From positions 1 to 36,308 of IMG/VR virus record IMGVR_UViG_3300011253_001009: a stretch of DNA of 36,308 nt. One strand, written 5' to 3'. The stretch comes from a virus. Numbering within the stretch: the stretch's first letter is position 1; every line of letters starts with the position of its first letter. Positions 15,028 through 23,357 of the stretch are shown here, in pieces. The notes under the pieces are model-generated. The model was not told the origin of the DNA and ran no database searches. It saw nothing but the letters and a program-made list of their open reading frames with translations. Position numbers and translations under genes: made by a program.

Positions 15028-15456
15028 ATGGATCCGAATGAGATCGCTAACTTAATGCTCGGCCAGCCGCGGCCGACGCGGTGGATTGATTTAGAGGGCC
15101 ACCGCTTTGAGGTGGTCGCGCTGTCACAGGCCGATTACTCACGCATTCGCCAAGGTGCCAAAGTGATCACCACCGAAGGCGGCAAGCTGGTTGAGCGTTA
15201 TTCGATCAACCGCATCGCGTCCGGACTGCTCGAGGGCGTGGTCAATTGGGAGGGCGTGACCGCCGCCGCGTTTCCGCAATCGCGCCAGCTTGAGCAATTA
15301 AACGACGAGGATCGCAATCGCCCGTTGCCGTTTTCGCCCGGTTTGCTGCAGCTGTTGGTCGATGATCGCCCGGCCTTGTTCGATAGTCTCTCGCTCGCTG
15401 TGCGTGACTATCACGTCGAATATGTCGAAGGGTTAACCGCTGACCTGGGAAACTAA
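15028..15456 (+). CDS. Tail assembly chaperone, gpG-like (unshifted product)
   Basis: 142 residues between the lysis cassette and the tape measure, where gpG-type chaperones are found. It contains 'RWIDLEGHRFEVVALSQADYSRIRQGAK' and a helical C-terminal half. Its last sense codons contain the slippery heptamer G GGA AAC directly before the stop TAA, exactly the class of site used by lambda G/GT. The chaperone coats the tape measure during tail assembly and is absent from the virion. Confidence 0.75.
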   Translation: MDPNEIANLMLGQPRPTRWIDLEGHRFEVVALSQADYSRIRQGAKVITTEGGKLVERYSINRIASGLLEGVVNWEGVTAAAFPQSRQLEQLNDEDRNRPLPFSPGLLQLLVDDRPALFDSLSLAVRDYHVEYVEGLTADLGN

Positions 15457-15719
15457 AAGCCCTGCTGCAATTTCAACGTGATGAGGCGCGCGCCAAGCGC
15501 GACGGCAGTTTGCAACCAGGGCAAGAGCTCAGCCAGTACCGCACGCGGCCGACGTTGACGGTCCGCAATCAAGTGGTGCTCGCCGTGTGGAATCTCGCCG
15601 GCGGTGAGTGGGCGGCTTTGCCCTATGTGCTCGCCGTCACCGAGCCCGTTGATCCCGCTTATCTGGTCGAGGCCTGGGCTTTGATCCGAACCCAATTGAG
15701 TGCGCCTGATGGTAACTAA
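15028..15719 (+). CDS. gpGT-like tail chaperone made by -1 frameshifting at 15447-15453
   Basis: A ribosome slipping back one base on GGGAAAC continues at 15453 in a frame open to 15719, adding 88 residues for about 230 in total. The added part begins 'LKALLQFQRDEARAKRDGS' and includes 'QYRTRPTLTVRNQVVLAVWNLAGGEW'. That frame has no convincing start of its own (only TTG 15510) and no ribosome-binding site, so it is best explained as an extension. A GC-rich stem begins 5 bases after the heptamer. The gene order tube, G/GT, tape measure is conserved in siphoviruses. The added T part links chaperone to tube protein. Confidence 0.72.
15447..15522 (+). promoter_or_regulatory. -1 frameshift signal: GGGAAAC plus downstream stem
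   Basis: GGGAAAC at 15447-15453 is in the phase G GGA AAC (X XXY YYZ), then TAA. After a 5-base spacer, GCCCTG (15459-15464) and GCAA (15467-15470) can pair with CAGGGC (15517-15522) and TTGC (15510-15513), enclosing a GC-rich segment that can itself fold (GGCGCGCGCC). Confidence 0.65.
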
Positions 15720-17730
15720 AACACAATACATTGTTGAAGGTGAGAACCGCACCGGGCGCCTGTTCAGTGAGATCGATCGCGACCTTAATGCGTTTGATAA
15801 ACGCATGAGTAAGATCGGCCGCCTCGGCGTGACCGTTGGTGCGGCAGTGGCGGCCGCGGTCGGCGGCGCTAAAGCGATCGGATCCTTGCGTGAGTTTGAA
15901 GTGCTCAACGCCTCGCTCGAGACCGTCACCGGATCGGGCGCTGGCGCCGAGGCTGCGCTCGCGTGGATTGAACCGTTTGCGGCCAAAACGCCATTTCAAC
16001 TCGAGGAGGTGATCGGCGCCTTTGTCAAAATGTCTGCGCTCGGGTTGAAACCCTCCGAGCGCGATCTCGTGAGCTATGGCAACACCGCCTCGGCGATGGG
16101 TAAAAGTCTTGACCAATTGATTGAGGCGGTGGCCGATGCGTCGACCGGTGAATTCGAGCGTCTCAAAGAATTCGGGATTAAATCCAGCACGCAAGGCGAT
16201 CAGGTGACGTTTACCTTTCGCGGGATCTCGACGACCGTGCAAAAGGAATCCGAGGCGATTGTTGGTTACCTGCAATCGATTGGCGAGGTCGACTTTGACG
16301 GCGCGATGGCACGCCGCGCGGCCACGCTGGACGGCACCTTGTCGAATCTCGAGGACAGTGTCGCGAGCCTGGTGCGTGCGATGGGTGACGCGGGATTGAC
16401 GACGGCGTCGCAAGACGCTGCCGCCGCGTTGGCAACGCTGACCGGTGCCGCGGCCGCCGCGGTGCGCGAGAATAAAAGCCTGCTCGCTATCTTGCCGGGC
16501 ATTGGTAGCGGTATCGCTGAGCTCGCGCGCGGCGATGACGTGCAACGCTTAGGTGAGCTCGAGGCGAAGTTGATCGGCCTCGAGCAAGTGCTCAGCAGTA
16601 TCGAAAACCGTCAAGGCTTTGTCAGTGGCGGCCGCGCCAATAATGGCGATCGGCTGCGCGCTGAAATTGAGCGCACCAAGGCCGAGATCTTAGGGCTGCA
16701 AACGGTGCTGCAGCCGGCGCAGTTCGGCCAGGTGCCCGCCGGCGAACCGGCGCCGGCGCCGGGCCCCACGCGTGCCGGCCTCGACACCTCAACGCCAGCA
16801 CGCAAACAATCGGAGATTGATAAAGATCTGCGCTTGGTCGATGAGACCCGCAAGCTCAACCGCGACTTTGCGCGCGATAAGCAACGCCTCGATGTTGAGC
16901 TCGCTGAGTCGGCCGAAGATCTCAGCCGGCAGTTGCGCGACAACCAGGCCGAGCGCCTCGCCGATCTTGAGCGCAGTTTGTTAAGTGAGCGCGAGTTGAT
17001 TGAGGTCAACCGCCGCGAGCGCCTGCAGGTCATTCGCGTCGCCGAAGCGCAAGGCTTAGAGACCGCCACCGAATTCGCAGCGCTGCGGCAAAAGGTCGAG
17101 GCTGATGCGACCGCCGAGATCAATGCGCTGACTGAGCGCCAGATGAAGGCCGCGGCCAAAGAAGGCGAGGAGGCTTTTGAGCGTCTGACCCGCGCGGTGC
17201 AAGGCTGGGCCGATGACTCTGCCGACGCCTTTGTTGATTTTGCGACGGGCGCAAAAGGGTCATTCAGCGGCCTGGTCGAGAGTATGTTGCGCGACATTGC
17301 CAAGCTCGCGGCGCGGCAAGTGTTGTTTGATCCGTTGGGTGATTTTATCTCCGGCGGTTTGAAAAACGCGGCGGGCAGTGGTGGCGGGTTTTTGTCGTCG
17401 CTGTTATCTAAAGTCGCGGGCTCGCGCGCCAGTGGCGGCCCGGTGTCCGGCAATCGCCCCTTTCTAGTCGGCGAGCGTGGGCCTGAGTTATTTGTGCCGA
17501 GCACGGCCGGACGCGTCATGGCCGCCGGCGGCGGCGGGGTGATCAATAACATTGAGATCATCAACCACACCTCGGCCAACGTCACCCCCGAGACACACGG
17601 CGTCGTCGACGGCGAAAACAATATCCGCTTGACCATTGGTGAGCTCGTTGACGAGCACCTGACCAGCGGCGCCGGCGCACGCACGATGCGCAACACCTTT
17701 GGCGCCGGCCGACAAACGGTGGTGCGATAA
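15709..17730 (+). CDS. Tape measure protein
   Basis: About 673 residues from ATG 15709 (GTG 15700 is an alternative). It sets tail length and is ejected ahead of the DNA. The N-terminal region has 'GRLFSEIDRDLNAFDKRMSKIGRLGVTVGAAVAAAVGGAKAI' and 'FEVLNASLETVTGSGAGAEAAL', the pattern of phage tape measures. An alanine-rich and hydrophobic middle and a long charged coiled coil (about residues 360-500) follow. The C-terminus carries the lambda-H-like end 'ASGGPVSGNRPFLVGERGPELFVPSTAGRV'. At 673 residues the predicted tail is shorter than lambda's (853 residues). It overlaps the end of the frameshifted chaperone. Confidence 0.88.
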   Translation: MVTKTQYIVEGENRTGRLFSEIDRDLNAFDKRMSKIGRLGVTVGAAVAAAVGGAKAIGSLREFEVLNASLETVTGSGAGAEAALAWIEPFAAKTPFQLEEVIGAFVKMSALGLKPSERDLVSYGNTASAMGKSLDQLIEAVADASTGEFERLKEFGIKSSTQGDQVTFTFRGISTTVQKESEAIVGYLQSIGEVDFDGAMARRAATLDGTLSNLEDSVASLVRAMGDAGLTTASQDAAAALATLTGAAAAAVRENKSLLAILPGIGSGIAELARGDDVQRLGELEAKLIGLEQVLSSIENRQGFVSGGRANNGDRLRAEIERTKAEILGLQTVLQPAQFGQVPAGEPAPAPGPTRAGLDTSTPARKQSEIDKDLRLVDETRKLNRDFARDKQRLDVELAESAEDLSRQLRDNQAERLADLERSLLSERELIEVNRRERLQVIRVAEAQGLETATEFAALRQKVEADATAEINALTERQMKAAAKEGEEAFERLTRAVQGWADDSADAFVDFATGAKGSFSGLVESMLRDIAKLAARQVLFDPLGDFISGGLKNAAGSGGGFLSSLLSKVAGSRASGGPVSGNRPFLVGERGPELFVPSTAGRVMAAGGGGVINNIEIINHTSANVTPETHGVVDGENNIRLTIGELVDEHLTSGAGARTMRNTFGAGRQTVVR

Positions 17731-18086
17731 TGGCCAATGCAGTCTGGCCGCCAGGGATCACGCAATGGGTCGATCAAGGCACCTTTCGCGAGATCTTGCC
17801 GAACCCGTCAATCCGCTCGGAGATGGACTCAGGCGATCCCAAAACACGCCGGCGCTTTTCAGCCGTGCCGCGTCAGTTTTCGGCGTCGATTGAATGTGAC
17901 GATGCTGAATATGCGTTGTTCTATACGTTTTACACGACCGCGGTCTATGGTGATGCGCTGCCGTTCGATTGGGTGCACCCGATTGAACGCACGTTAATGA
18001 CGTTTAAGTTTAACGGCGAGATCAGTCGCGTCGTGCGCGGCGGTCAAACCTACCGCTTAAGCTTCAATATGACCGAGGTGCTCTGA
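17730..18086 (+). CDS. Minor tail protein, gpM-like
   Basis: 118 residues directly after the tape measure (overlap ATAATGG). 'VDQGTFREILPNPSIRSEMDSGDPKTRRRFSAVPRQFSASIECDDAEYALFYTFY' and the C-terminal 'GGQTYRLSFNMTEVL' follow the small minor tail protein pattern of gpM-type. It would join the distal tail to the tip. The next gene starts on the base after its stop codon begins. Confidence 0.6.
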   Translation: MANAVWPPGITQWVDQGTFREILPNPSIRSEMDSGDPKTRRRFSAVPRQFSASIECDDAEYALFYTFYTTAVYGDALPFDWVHPIERTLMTFKFNGEISRVVRGGQTYRLSFNMTEVL

Positions 18087-18577
18087 TGCCACGCGACCAC
18101 GCACAAGCCGTGCTTGATGCCATTTATGCGCCGAGCACGTCAGAATGTTTTCTGCAGCTGATGACCATTGAGCATGACGATCTGGCCGAGCCTATTCGCC
18201 TGGTCAATGACCATCAATCGATCACCAGCCGCGGCAATGTGTACCAGCCGTTACAGCATGACGCACCGCCGCCCGGTGAGCGTGAAAACGAGTTGCCACG
18301 GATCTCAATTGCGATCGATAACGTCAGCCAAGCCTTGACCGATGCGTTGCGCGAAGATCTCGGCAGCGCACCGCGGATCACCATTGAGGTCGTGTTATTG
18401 AGTGATCCCGATGTTGTGATCATGGGCGGATGGGAATATGACTTACGTCAGGCGCGTTACAACATCAACACCGTGCGCGCTGATCTCGGTTTTGAGCCGT
18501 ATCTCGAGGAACCCTACCCGGTCGGCGATTACACCCCGGCGACCGTGCCGGTGATGTTCAACCCGCTGGCCAGTTAA
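18086..18577 (+). CDS. Minor tail protein, DUF1833/gpL-position
   Basis: 163 residues. 'RDHAQAVLDAIYAPSTSECFLQLMTIEHDDLAEPIRLVNDHQSITSRGNVYQPL' is the DUF1833 pattern. 'LPRISIAIDNVSQALTDALREDL' and 'MGGWEYDLRQARYNINTVRADLGFEPYLEEPYP' continue it. DUF1833 proteins lie between the tape-measure-proximal minor protein and the NlpC/P60 tip protein in many siphoviruses, as here. Its stop (TAA) overlaps the stop of the reverse-strand lipoprotein gene within TTAA. Confidence 0.7.
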   Translation: MPRDHAQAVLDAIYAPSTSECFLQLMTIEHDDLAEPIRLVNDHQSITSRGNVYQPLQHDAPPPGERENELPRISIAIDNVSQALTDALREDLGSAPRITIEVVLLSDPDVVIMGGWEYDLRQARYNINTVRADLGFEPYLEEPYPVGDYTPATVPVMFNPLAS

Positions 18578-18879
18578 TCGCACCCAATCGCGACTTCGAA
18601 GCACTCGACCAGGTCGTTCGGTTTGCTGGTGTCTTGCACCGCGTTGTCGGTGCAGGTCTCGGCCGCCACCGCACGCGCCGCTTGAATGGCGCCGCGTCGC
18701 ACGGCGCCCTGGTCAATCACCAGGCCGCTGCCAGTCCAGCAGGTATAGCCAAGCCACACCGCACCGTCGCGCGAAGGGGTGACGGTATAGCCGCCATCAA
18801 CGGCAATCGGCGGAGTGTCGGCATAACGCGCCGGCGTACAACCGGCGAGGATCAACAGTGCACATAGACAATAACGCAT
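18574..18879 (-). CDS. Reverse-strand small lipoprotein, moron candidate
   Basis: 101 residues encoded against the direction of all surrounding tail genes. The start 'MRYCLCALLILAGC' is a minimal signal peptide with a textbook lipobox (LAGC, lipidated Cys14). The residue after it is Thr, so outer-membrane sorting is expected. The mature part has four more Cys that could form disulfides. It shares its stop with the DUF1833 gene and its first 22 bases with the NlpC/P60 gene. I see no clear promoter or ribosome-binding site. Lipoproteins expressed from prophages often block superinfection (Cor, Llp type), and this one's function is inferred only from type and location. An alternative is that it is a spurious frame, but the signal peptide argues for a real gene. 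Confidence 0.6.
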   Translation of the reverse strand: MRYCLCALLILAGCTPARYADTPPIAVDGGYTVTPSRDGAVWLGYTCWTGSGLVIDQGAVRRGAIQAARAVAAETCTDNAVQDTSKPNDLVECFEVAIGCD

Positions 18880-19286
18880 GGTCGCAGTTTATCGGCTTGC
18901 CGTATCGCGCGAAAGGCCGCACCGCTGCGGGCTGTGATTGTTGGGGCTTGGTGCGCCTGGTGTTGCTCGAGCTCGCCGCCGTCGAGTTGCCGAGTTATGC
19001 CGATCGTTACGGGTTGCTAGACGCCGCCGGCCGCGCTGAGTTGAGCGCACTCATTCGCCATGAGTCGCGCGTGCGCATTTGGCAGCCGGTTACCTTCGGG
19101 CATGAGCGCGCGCTCGATCTGTTGTCGCTGTCAATCGTCGGCGATCACGCACACGTTGGCGTGGTCGTTGAGCCGGGCTCGATGTTACATATCAAAGTAG
19201 GTCAGACCTCAGCCATTGAACGCTACACCTCACCCGCCTGGCGCCGCCGGGTCAACTATATCCGCCGTCATGCCGCCCTCGTTTAA
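18858..19286 (+). CDS. NlpC/P60-type tail tip peptidase (gpK-like)
   Basis: 142 residues from GTG 18858. Contains the NlpC/P60 catalytic signature 'GCDCWGLVRLV' with the nucleophile probably Cys28 and a later His in 'GDHAHVGVVV' (near residue 98). Such proteins of the tail tip help degrade peptidoglycan or process tip proteins during assembly. The position before the J-like gene matches lambda K. It overlaps the reverse-strand lipoprotein gene at its 5' end and the J-like gene at its 3' end. Confidence 0.8.
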   Translation: MHIDNNAWSQFIGLPYRAKGRTAAGCDCWGLVRLVLLELAAVELPSYADRYGLLDAAGRAELSALIRHESRVRIWQPVTFGHERALDLLSLSIVGDHAHVGVVVEPGSMLHIKVGQTSAIERYTSPAWRRRVNYIRRHAALV

Positions 19287-22200
19287 CGTCATCGGCTTGC
19301 CTGATCCGTTTGGTGAGCGGCGCATTGAGTTCTCACTCGAGCAGGGTGCGACGATTGATGACGCGTTGGTTGAGTTGGTCGATCGCGCCGAGATCCCGCC
19401 GCAGAATTTGATCTGCGCCGGGGTCGTCATTGGTGATCGGTTGATCCCAAAGGCAATGTGGTCGACGACACGGCCACACGCCGGTCAAGAGGTCATCATT
19501 CGCGCCTTGCCGGGCGGTGATTTTGGCTCGCTATTCGTCACAATTTTGGGCTTTGCGGCGGCGGCGTTTGTGCCCGGCGGCATTGGTGTCGTGAGTGCAT
19601 TCGGTCAATCGTTTGCGCTCGGCACGGCCTTGCTCAAAGGCCTGGTTACCGTCGGCTTTGGCTTACTCGCGCAAGCCATCGCCCCCGGGCCGCGTCAACA
19701 ATTATCGTCCGGCAGCGGTGAGGCCGCGACCGCGCGCTTTAGTATCCAGGGCGTGCGCAATCAATCGCGCCCGTATGGCGTGATCCCGAAAATATTCGGC
19801 CGCGTGGTCAACTATCATCCGGATAAAGTCGCCGAGATGACCGAAGTCGGTGGCGGCGAGGATCAGTTTTATCGCGCATTGTTTGTCGTTGGTCACGGCC
19901 CGCTCAAGATCTCCAACCTTAAGATCGGCGAGAAGCCGATCGAGTCATTCGGCGCGGTGCAGTGGCAGATCGATCAAGGCCTCGGGGCGTCAACGTTGTC
20001 GCTCTACCCGCGCCAGGTGCGCGAGGAAGCGCTCGCCGTTCGCCTGTTAAAAGACGACGGCTATACCGAGCAAGTCACGCCGCCCGACACCGATGAAATT
20101 CGCCTTGATGTGTTGTTTCCCGGCGGCTTGTTACGCACCGAGGCCAACGGCAAAAAGCAACGCCTCGAAGTTGAATTTCAGGTGCAAGTTAAACCGCTCG
20201 TCGGCGGCACCTGGGTCAACGCGCCGTTAAATCAAACTTGGGGCACGGTATTGCTCGGCGGTGGCCGCTTCAAATGTGTGGGCCGCTCAAAGTCCGCCGT
20301 GCGCCGTGCGGTCGGCTTTGCGCGCCCGAATGGTCAATACAAGGTGCGCATGCGCCGCTTGACCGACGATGACCAATCGATTGATCCCGACGGCGAGCTC
20401 ACCGTCACCACCGAGGAGGCGGTGTGGTCGGCCATTCATAGCTATGACAATCGCCCGCCGGTGGCTAAAGACGGGCTTGCGATGATTGCGGTGCGCTTTA
20501 AAGCCACCGATCAATTAAACGGTGTGATCAGCAACTTGAGCTGTGACGTTGAGGCGATGTTGCCGACCTCGAGCAACGGCGTCGACTGGACGGTCGCCAC
20601 GACACGCAATCCCGCCTTCGCGATGATTGAAGTGTTGACCAATGAGGAAACCACCGCCGCCGGCGACACCAACGCACGTCCGGTGCCGCTGTCGCGTTTA
20701 AACCTGACTGAGCTCTTAGCCTGGGCCGAGGAGTGCGACACGCAAGGCTATACCTTTGACGGGGTGATCAACTTCCGTTCATCGGTCTGGCAGATGGTGC
20801 AAGACATCGCCAGCACCGGCCGGGCGTCGCCGAATATCATTGACGGTCAATACTCGGTCGTTGAGGACAAGCCGCGCACCGTCGTGCGTCAACACTTCAC
20901 CTCGCGCAACTTGCGCAACGTCGAAGTGACGCGCGTGTTTGCTGATCTGCCGCACGCCATCAAAGTGCGCTTTCCAGACGTTGCCGCCTTACACCAAACG
21001 GTTGAACGGTCGGTTTACGCCGACGGCTACAACGCGACCAATGCGACCAAGTTTGAGGTCATTGATCTACCCTATACCACCTCAGCCGATCAGGCGTGGA
21101 AGTTTGGCCGCTGGGCGTGGGCGGCGACCCGCTTGCGCCCTGAGCTCATGGCCGCTGAGACCGATATCGAACACATTGCCGTCACCCGCGGCGACCTGGT
21201 GCACATTGCCGTCGACGTGATCAAGGTCGGGCTCGGTCAATGCCTGGTCACCAGCACCACGTTAAACGGTAGCAATGAGATCACTGCGATCGGCCTCGAG
21301 ATGCCGATGCCGATGGTCGATGATGTGGCCTATGCGTTTCGCTTACGCAAAGCGGTCAACGGTGAAACCAAGTCAGTCGTGTATGCGGTTGACACCGTTG
21401 CCGGTGAATCGGCCAGTCTGACGCTCACCACGCCCATACCTGACGACCAGGTGCAACCCGAGCGTGGCGACTTGATCATGTTCGGCGAGGCGGGCCTCGA
21501 GTCGCGCGAGTGGTTAGTGCGCTCGATTGAACCGCGCGCCGACTTTAGCGCGCGGCTGACGTTTGTGCCGCACTCGCCGGCCATCTACGACGCCGACAAA
21601 GGCGTTGTCCCGGCGTGGGATCCTGGGATCACGCAAGTGCCCGACATCGATCGCGGCACGCCCCCGTTGCCGGTGGTGCTGAGTGTCGACTCAGATGAGG
21701 ATGCGCTGCAGATCTCTAACAACGGCAGCTTGTCCTCGCATATTGTGCTCGGTGTTGATCTCAATACCGGGCCGCGCAGTGTCGAGCCTGACTTTGTCAA
21801 GGTGCGTTGGCGCGAAGTCGACAGCGGTGATCCGTTCACGCTTGAGCCCTATCTGCCGATCCAAACCACCGCGATCACGCTCGGCCCGGTCGAGGATGGC
21901 TTGACCTATGAGATCGAGCTGCAGAATGTGACCAACACCGGGCTCGCGAGCGAGCTCGTGCGCGTGGTTGAGACCGTCATCGGTCAGTCAACACCACCAC
22001 CGGACGTGCCCGAATTGTTTCGCGCTGGCCCGCGCATGGTGTGGCCGTACCCGACCCCGCCGCTCGACTTTGCAGGCTTTGAAGCACGCGCCAACGCCGG
22101 CATTAATGACAATTGGGAGCAGGGTGCGAGCATGCACCCGGGCGTCGCCTTCATTACCGTCGCTGAGATCAGCCTGCTCAACCGCTCGGGCACCGAGACG

Positions 22201-23046
22201 GTGATGATCAAGGCCGTCGATCGCGCCGGCAACGTGTCGGTCAATGCCGCGGTCGCGGTGTTGAATTTAGGCGATCCGGACGTCAACAACGTGGTGCTCA
22301 CACAAAGCGAAGATCCGAGCTTTAACGGCCGGATCACCGGTGGCACGGTCAACGCCAGCGTGCTCGAGGCTGACATTGATACCGCGGCACCAGTGTGGTC
22401 AACCGACAGCGCCTTGTATTGGTCAGGCAATGACGCGGCCTTGTTTTGGTCGGGCGCCACGACCTACCAGGCGCTTGAATATGTCGCGACCTATACGCCG
22501 TTGACCAGCCACACCGGCGCGACCGTGACGTTAAACGTTGCCAGTGAAGGGCAACGGATGATTGATTATCGCAAGGTCAACGATCCGGCCGTGTGGTCAA
22601 CCGACGGCGCCTTGTATTGGTCAGGCAATGATGCGGCGATGTTTTGGTCGGGCGATCCGGCGACGCCCTGGCAACCGTTCCCTGGCCTGGTCGGTCCGCT
22701 CGAAGCCAATGAGAAGGCGCACGAGTTTCGCGTCTCGCTCGATCCAGGCAACACCCGCGGCCGGATCACGACCTTTGATGTCGTGATTGATGTGGTCGAC
22801 GTGGTTGAGGAGTTTCTCGATTTTGCGATCGGCGACAGCGGCACGCAATTGACACTCACGCAGCCGTTTAACGTCGTTGACTATGTCGCCGTGCTGGCCG
22901 TGCAGGACGACGGCAACGGTGCGCGTCAATGTTTGTTACGCGACGGCAATAAAGATATCTCGACCGGTTTATTTATGGATTGCTATGACGACAGCCTGAC
23001 GACCCAAGTCGCCGGCACCGTCGACTTACGCGTCAAGGGGCATTAA
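19270..23046 (+). CDS. Tail tip / host-specificity protein, gpJ-like (with I-like N-terminus)
   Basis: 1258 residues from ATG 19270 (a longer TTG start at 19216 would overlap NlpC more). The first about 80 residues resemble a ubiquitin-like tail-assembly segment, then a hydrophobic stretch (about 86-139). Next comes the conserved J core ('RNQSRPYGVIPKIFGRVVNYH', 'LFVVGHGPLKISNLKIGEKPI') and fibronectin-like domains in the last third. Near the end 'VWSTDxALYWSGNDAAxFWSG' occurs twice, 66 residues apart, an aromatic repeat also seen in other J-type tips. This protein forms the tip and contacts the host receptor. An I-like domain appears fused to J. Confidence 0.87.
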   Translation: MPPSFNVIGLPDPFGERRIEFSLEQGATIDDALVELVDRAEIPPQNLICAGVVIGDRLIPKAMWSTTRPHAGQEVIIRALPGGDFGSLFVTILGFAAAAFVPGGIGVVSAFGQSFALGTALLKGLVTVGFGLLAQAIAPGPRQQLSSGSGEAATARFSIQGVRNQSRPYGVIPKIFGRVVNYHPDKVAEMTEVGGGEDQFYRALFVVGHGPLKISNLKIGEKPIESFGAVQWQIDQGLGASTLSLYPRQVREEALAVRLLKDDGYTEQVTPPDTDEIRLDVLFPGGLLRTEANGKKQRLEVEFQVQVKPLVGGTWVNAPLNQTWGTVLLGGGRFKCVGRSKSAVRRAVGFARPNGQYKVRMRRLTDDDQSIDPDGELTVTTEEAVWSAIHSYDNRPPVAKDGLAMIAVRFKATDQLNGVISNLSCDVEAMLPTSSNGVDWTVATTRNPAFAMIEVLTNEETTAAGDTNARPVPLSRLNLTELLAWAEECDTQGYTFDGVINFRSSVWQMVQDIASTGRASPNIIDGQYSVVEDKPRTVVRQHFTSRNLRNVEVTRVFADLPHAIKVRFPDVAALHQTVERSVYADGYNATNATKFEVIDLPYTTSADQAWKFGRWAWAATRLRPELMAAETDIEHIAVTRGDLVHIAVDVIKVGLGQCLVTSTTLNGSNEITAIGLEMPMPMVDDVAYAFRLRKAVNGETKSVVYAVDTVAGESASLTLTTPIPDDQVQPERGDLIMFGEAGLESREWLVRSIEPRADFSARLTFVPHSPAIYDADKGVVPAWDPGITQVPDIDRGTPPLPVVLSVDSDEDALQISNNGSLSSHIVLGVDLNTGPRSVEPDFVKVRWREVDSGDPFTLEPYLPIQTTAITLGPVEDGLTYEIELQNVTNTGLASELVRVVETVIGQSTPPPDVPELFRAGPRMVWPYPTPPLDFAGFEARANAGINDNWEQGASMHPGVAFITVAEISLLNRSGTETVMIKAVDRAGNVSVNAAVAVLNLGDPDVNNVVLTQSEDPSFNGRITGGTVNASVLEADIDTAAPVWSTDSALYWSGNDAALFWSGATTYQALEYVATYTPLTSHTGATVTLNVASEGQRMIDYRKVNDPAVWSTDGALYWSGNDAAMFWSGDPATPWQPFPGLVGPLEANEKAHEFRVSLDPGNTRGRITTFDVVIDVVDVVEEFLDFAIGDSGTQLTLTQPFNVVDYVAVLAVQDDGNGARQCLLRDGNKDISTGLFMDCYDDSLTTQVAGTVDLRVKGH
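22393..22654 (+). repeat. Repeated 64-bp segment in the J-like gene
   Basis: Segments 22393-22456 and 22591-22654 are near-identical (about six differences) and encode the same WST-D-ALYWSGNDAA-FWSG motif. They are in frame and 198 bases apart. Confidence 0.85.
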
Positions 23047-23357
23047 TGGAATTTGACTTTGAGCTCAGCGAGTTTCGCCCGGTTATCGATCGGCGCAGCA
23101 AGCAGGTGATCGCCTGGCGTGTGCGCGTCACGCTGACAAAAGCCGACAACTCTATTTTTGATTTTCTGCGCTTTGGGGTCGGCCATAACTTAAAACCGCT
23201 TGAGGCTTGGACGTTCACCGAGGTCGCGGTTGAGGTGCGCAAACAGATCATAGGCACTCGCCATGCGCCCTTCAACGAGCTGGTCGATAAATTCCGCGGC
23301 CGCTTGCATTTTTACGTCAATGAAGATTTTTGTTTTCCCGAGGAGGTTAGCGCATGA
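23046..23357 (+). CDS. Hypothetical protein of the tail tip
   Basis: 103 residues, overlapping the end of the J-like gene (TAATGG) and the next gene's start. It begins 'MEFDFELSEFRPVIDRRSKQVIAWRVRVTLTKADNSIFDFLRFG' and has an alternating beta/helix composition with no clear motif. Small genes after J in this position encode tip- or fibre-associated proteins in other phages. I recognise no family. Confidence 0.6.
   Translation: MEFDFELSEFRPVIDRRSKQVIAWRVRVTLTKADNSIFDFLRFGVGHNLKPLEAWTFTEVAVEVRKQIIGTRHAPFNELVDKFRGRLHFYVNEDFCFPEEVSA

Noticed and set aside
15637-16545. Reverse-strand 302-codon open frame
   Set aside because: Shadow of the tape measure; Arg/His-rich and lacks any recognisable domain.
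16611-17777. Reverse-strand 388-codon open frame
   Set aside because: Covers the tape measure gene on the opposite strand with Ser/Arg-rich low-complexity sequence; high G+C makes such shadows common.
18634-18867. Forward 77-codon frame opposite the lipoprotein gene
   Set aside because: Arg-rich shadow without ribosome-binding site; the reverse frame has a lipoprotein signal peptide.
19216-19269. TTG start of the J-like gene at 19216
   Set aside because: Gives an extra 18 residues that do not fit the family and overlaps the NlpC gene more; ATG 19270 is preferred.
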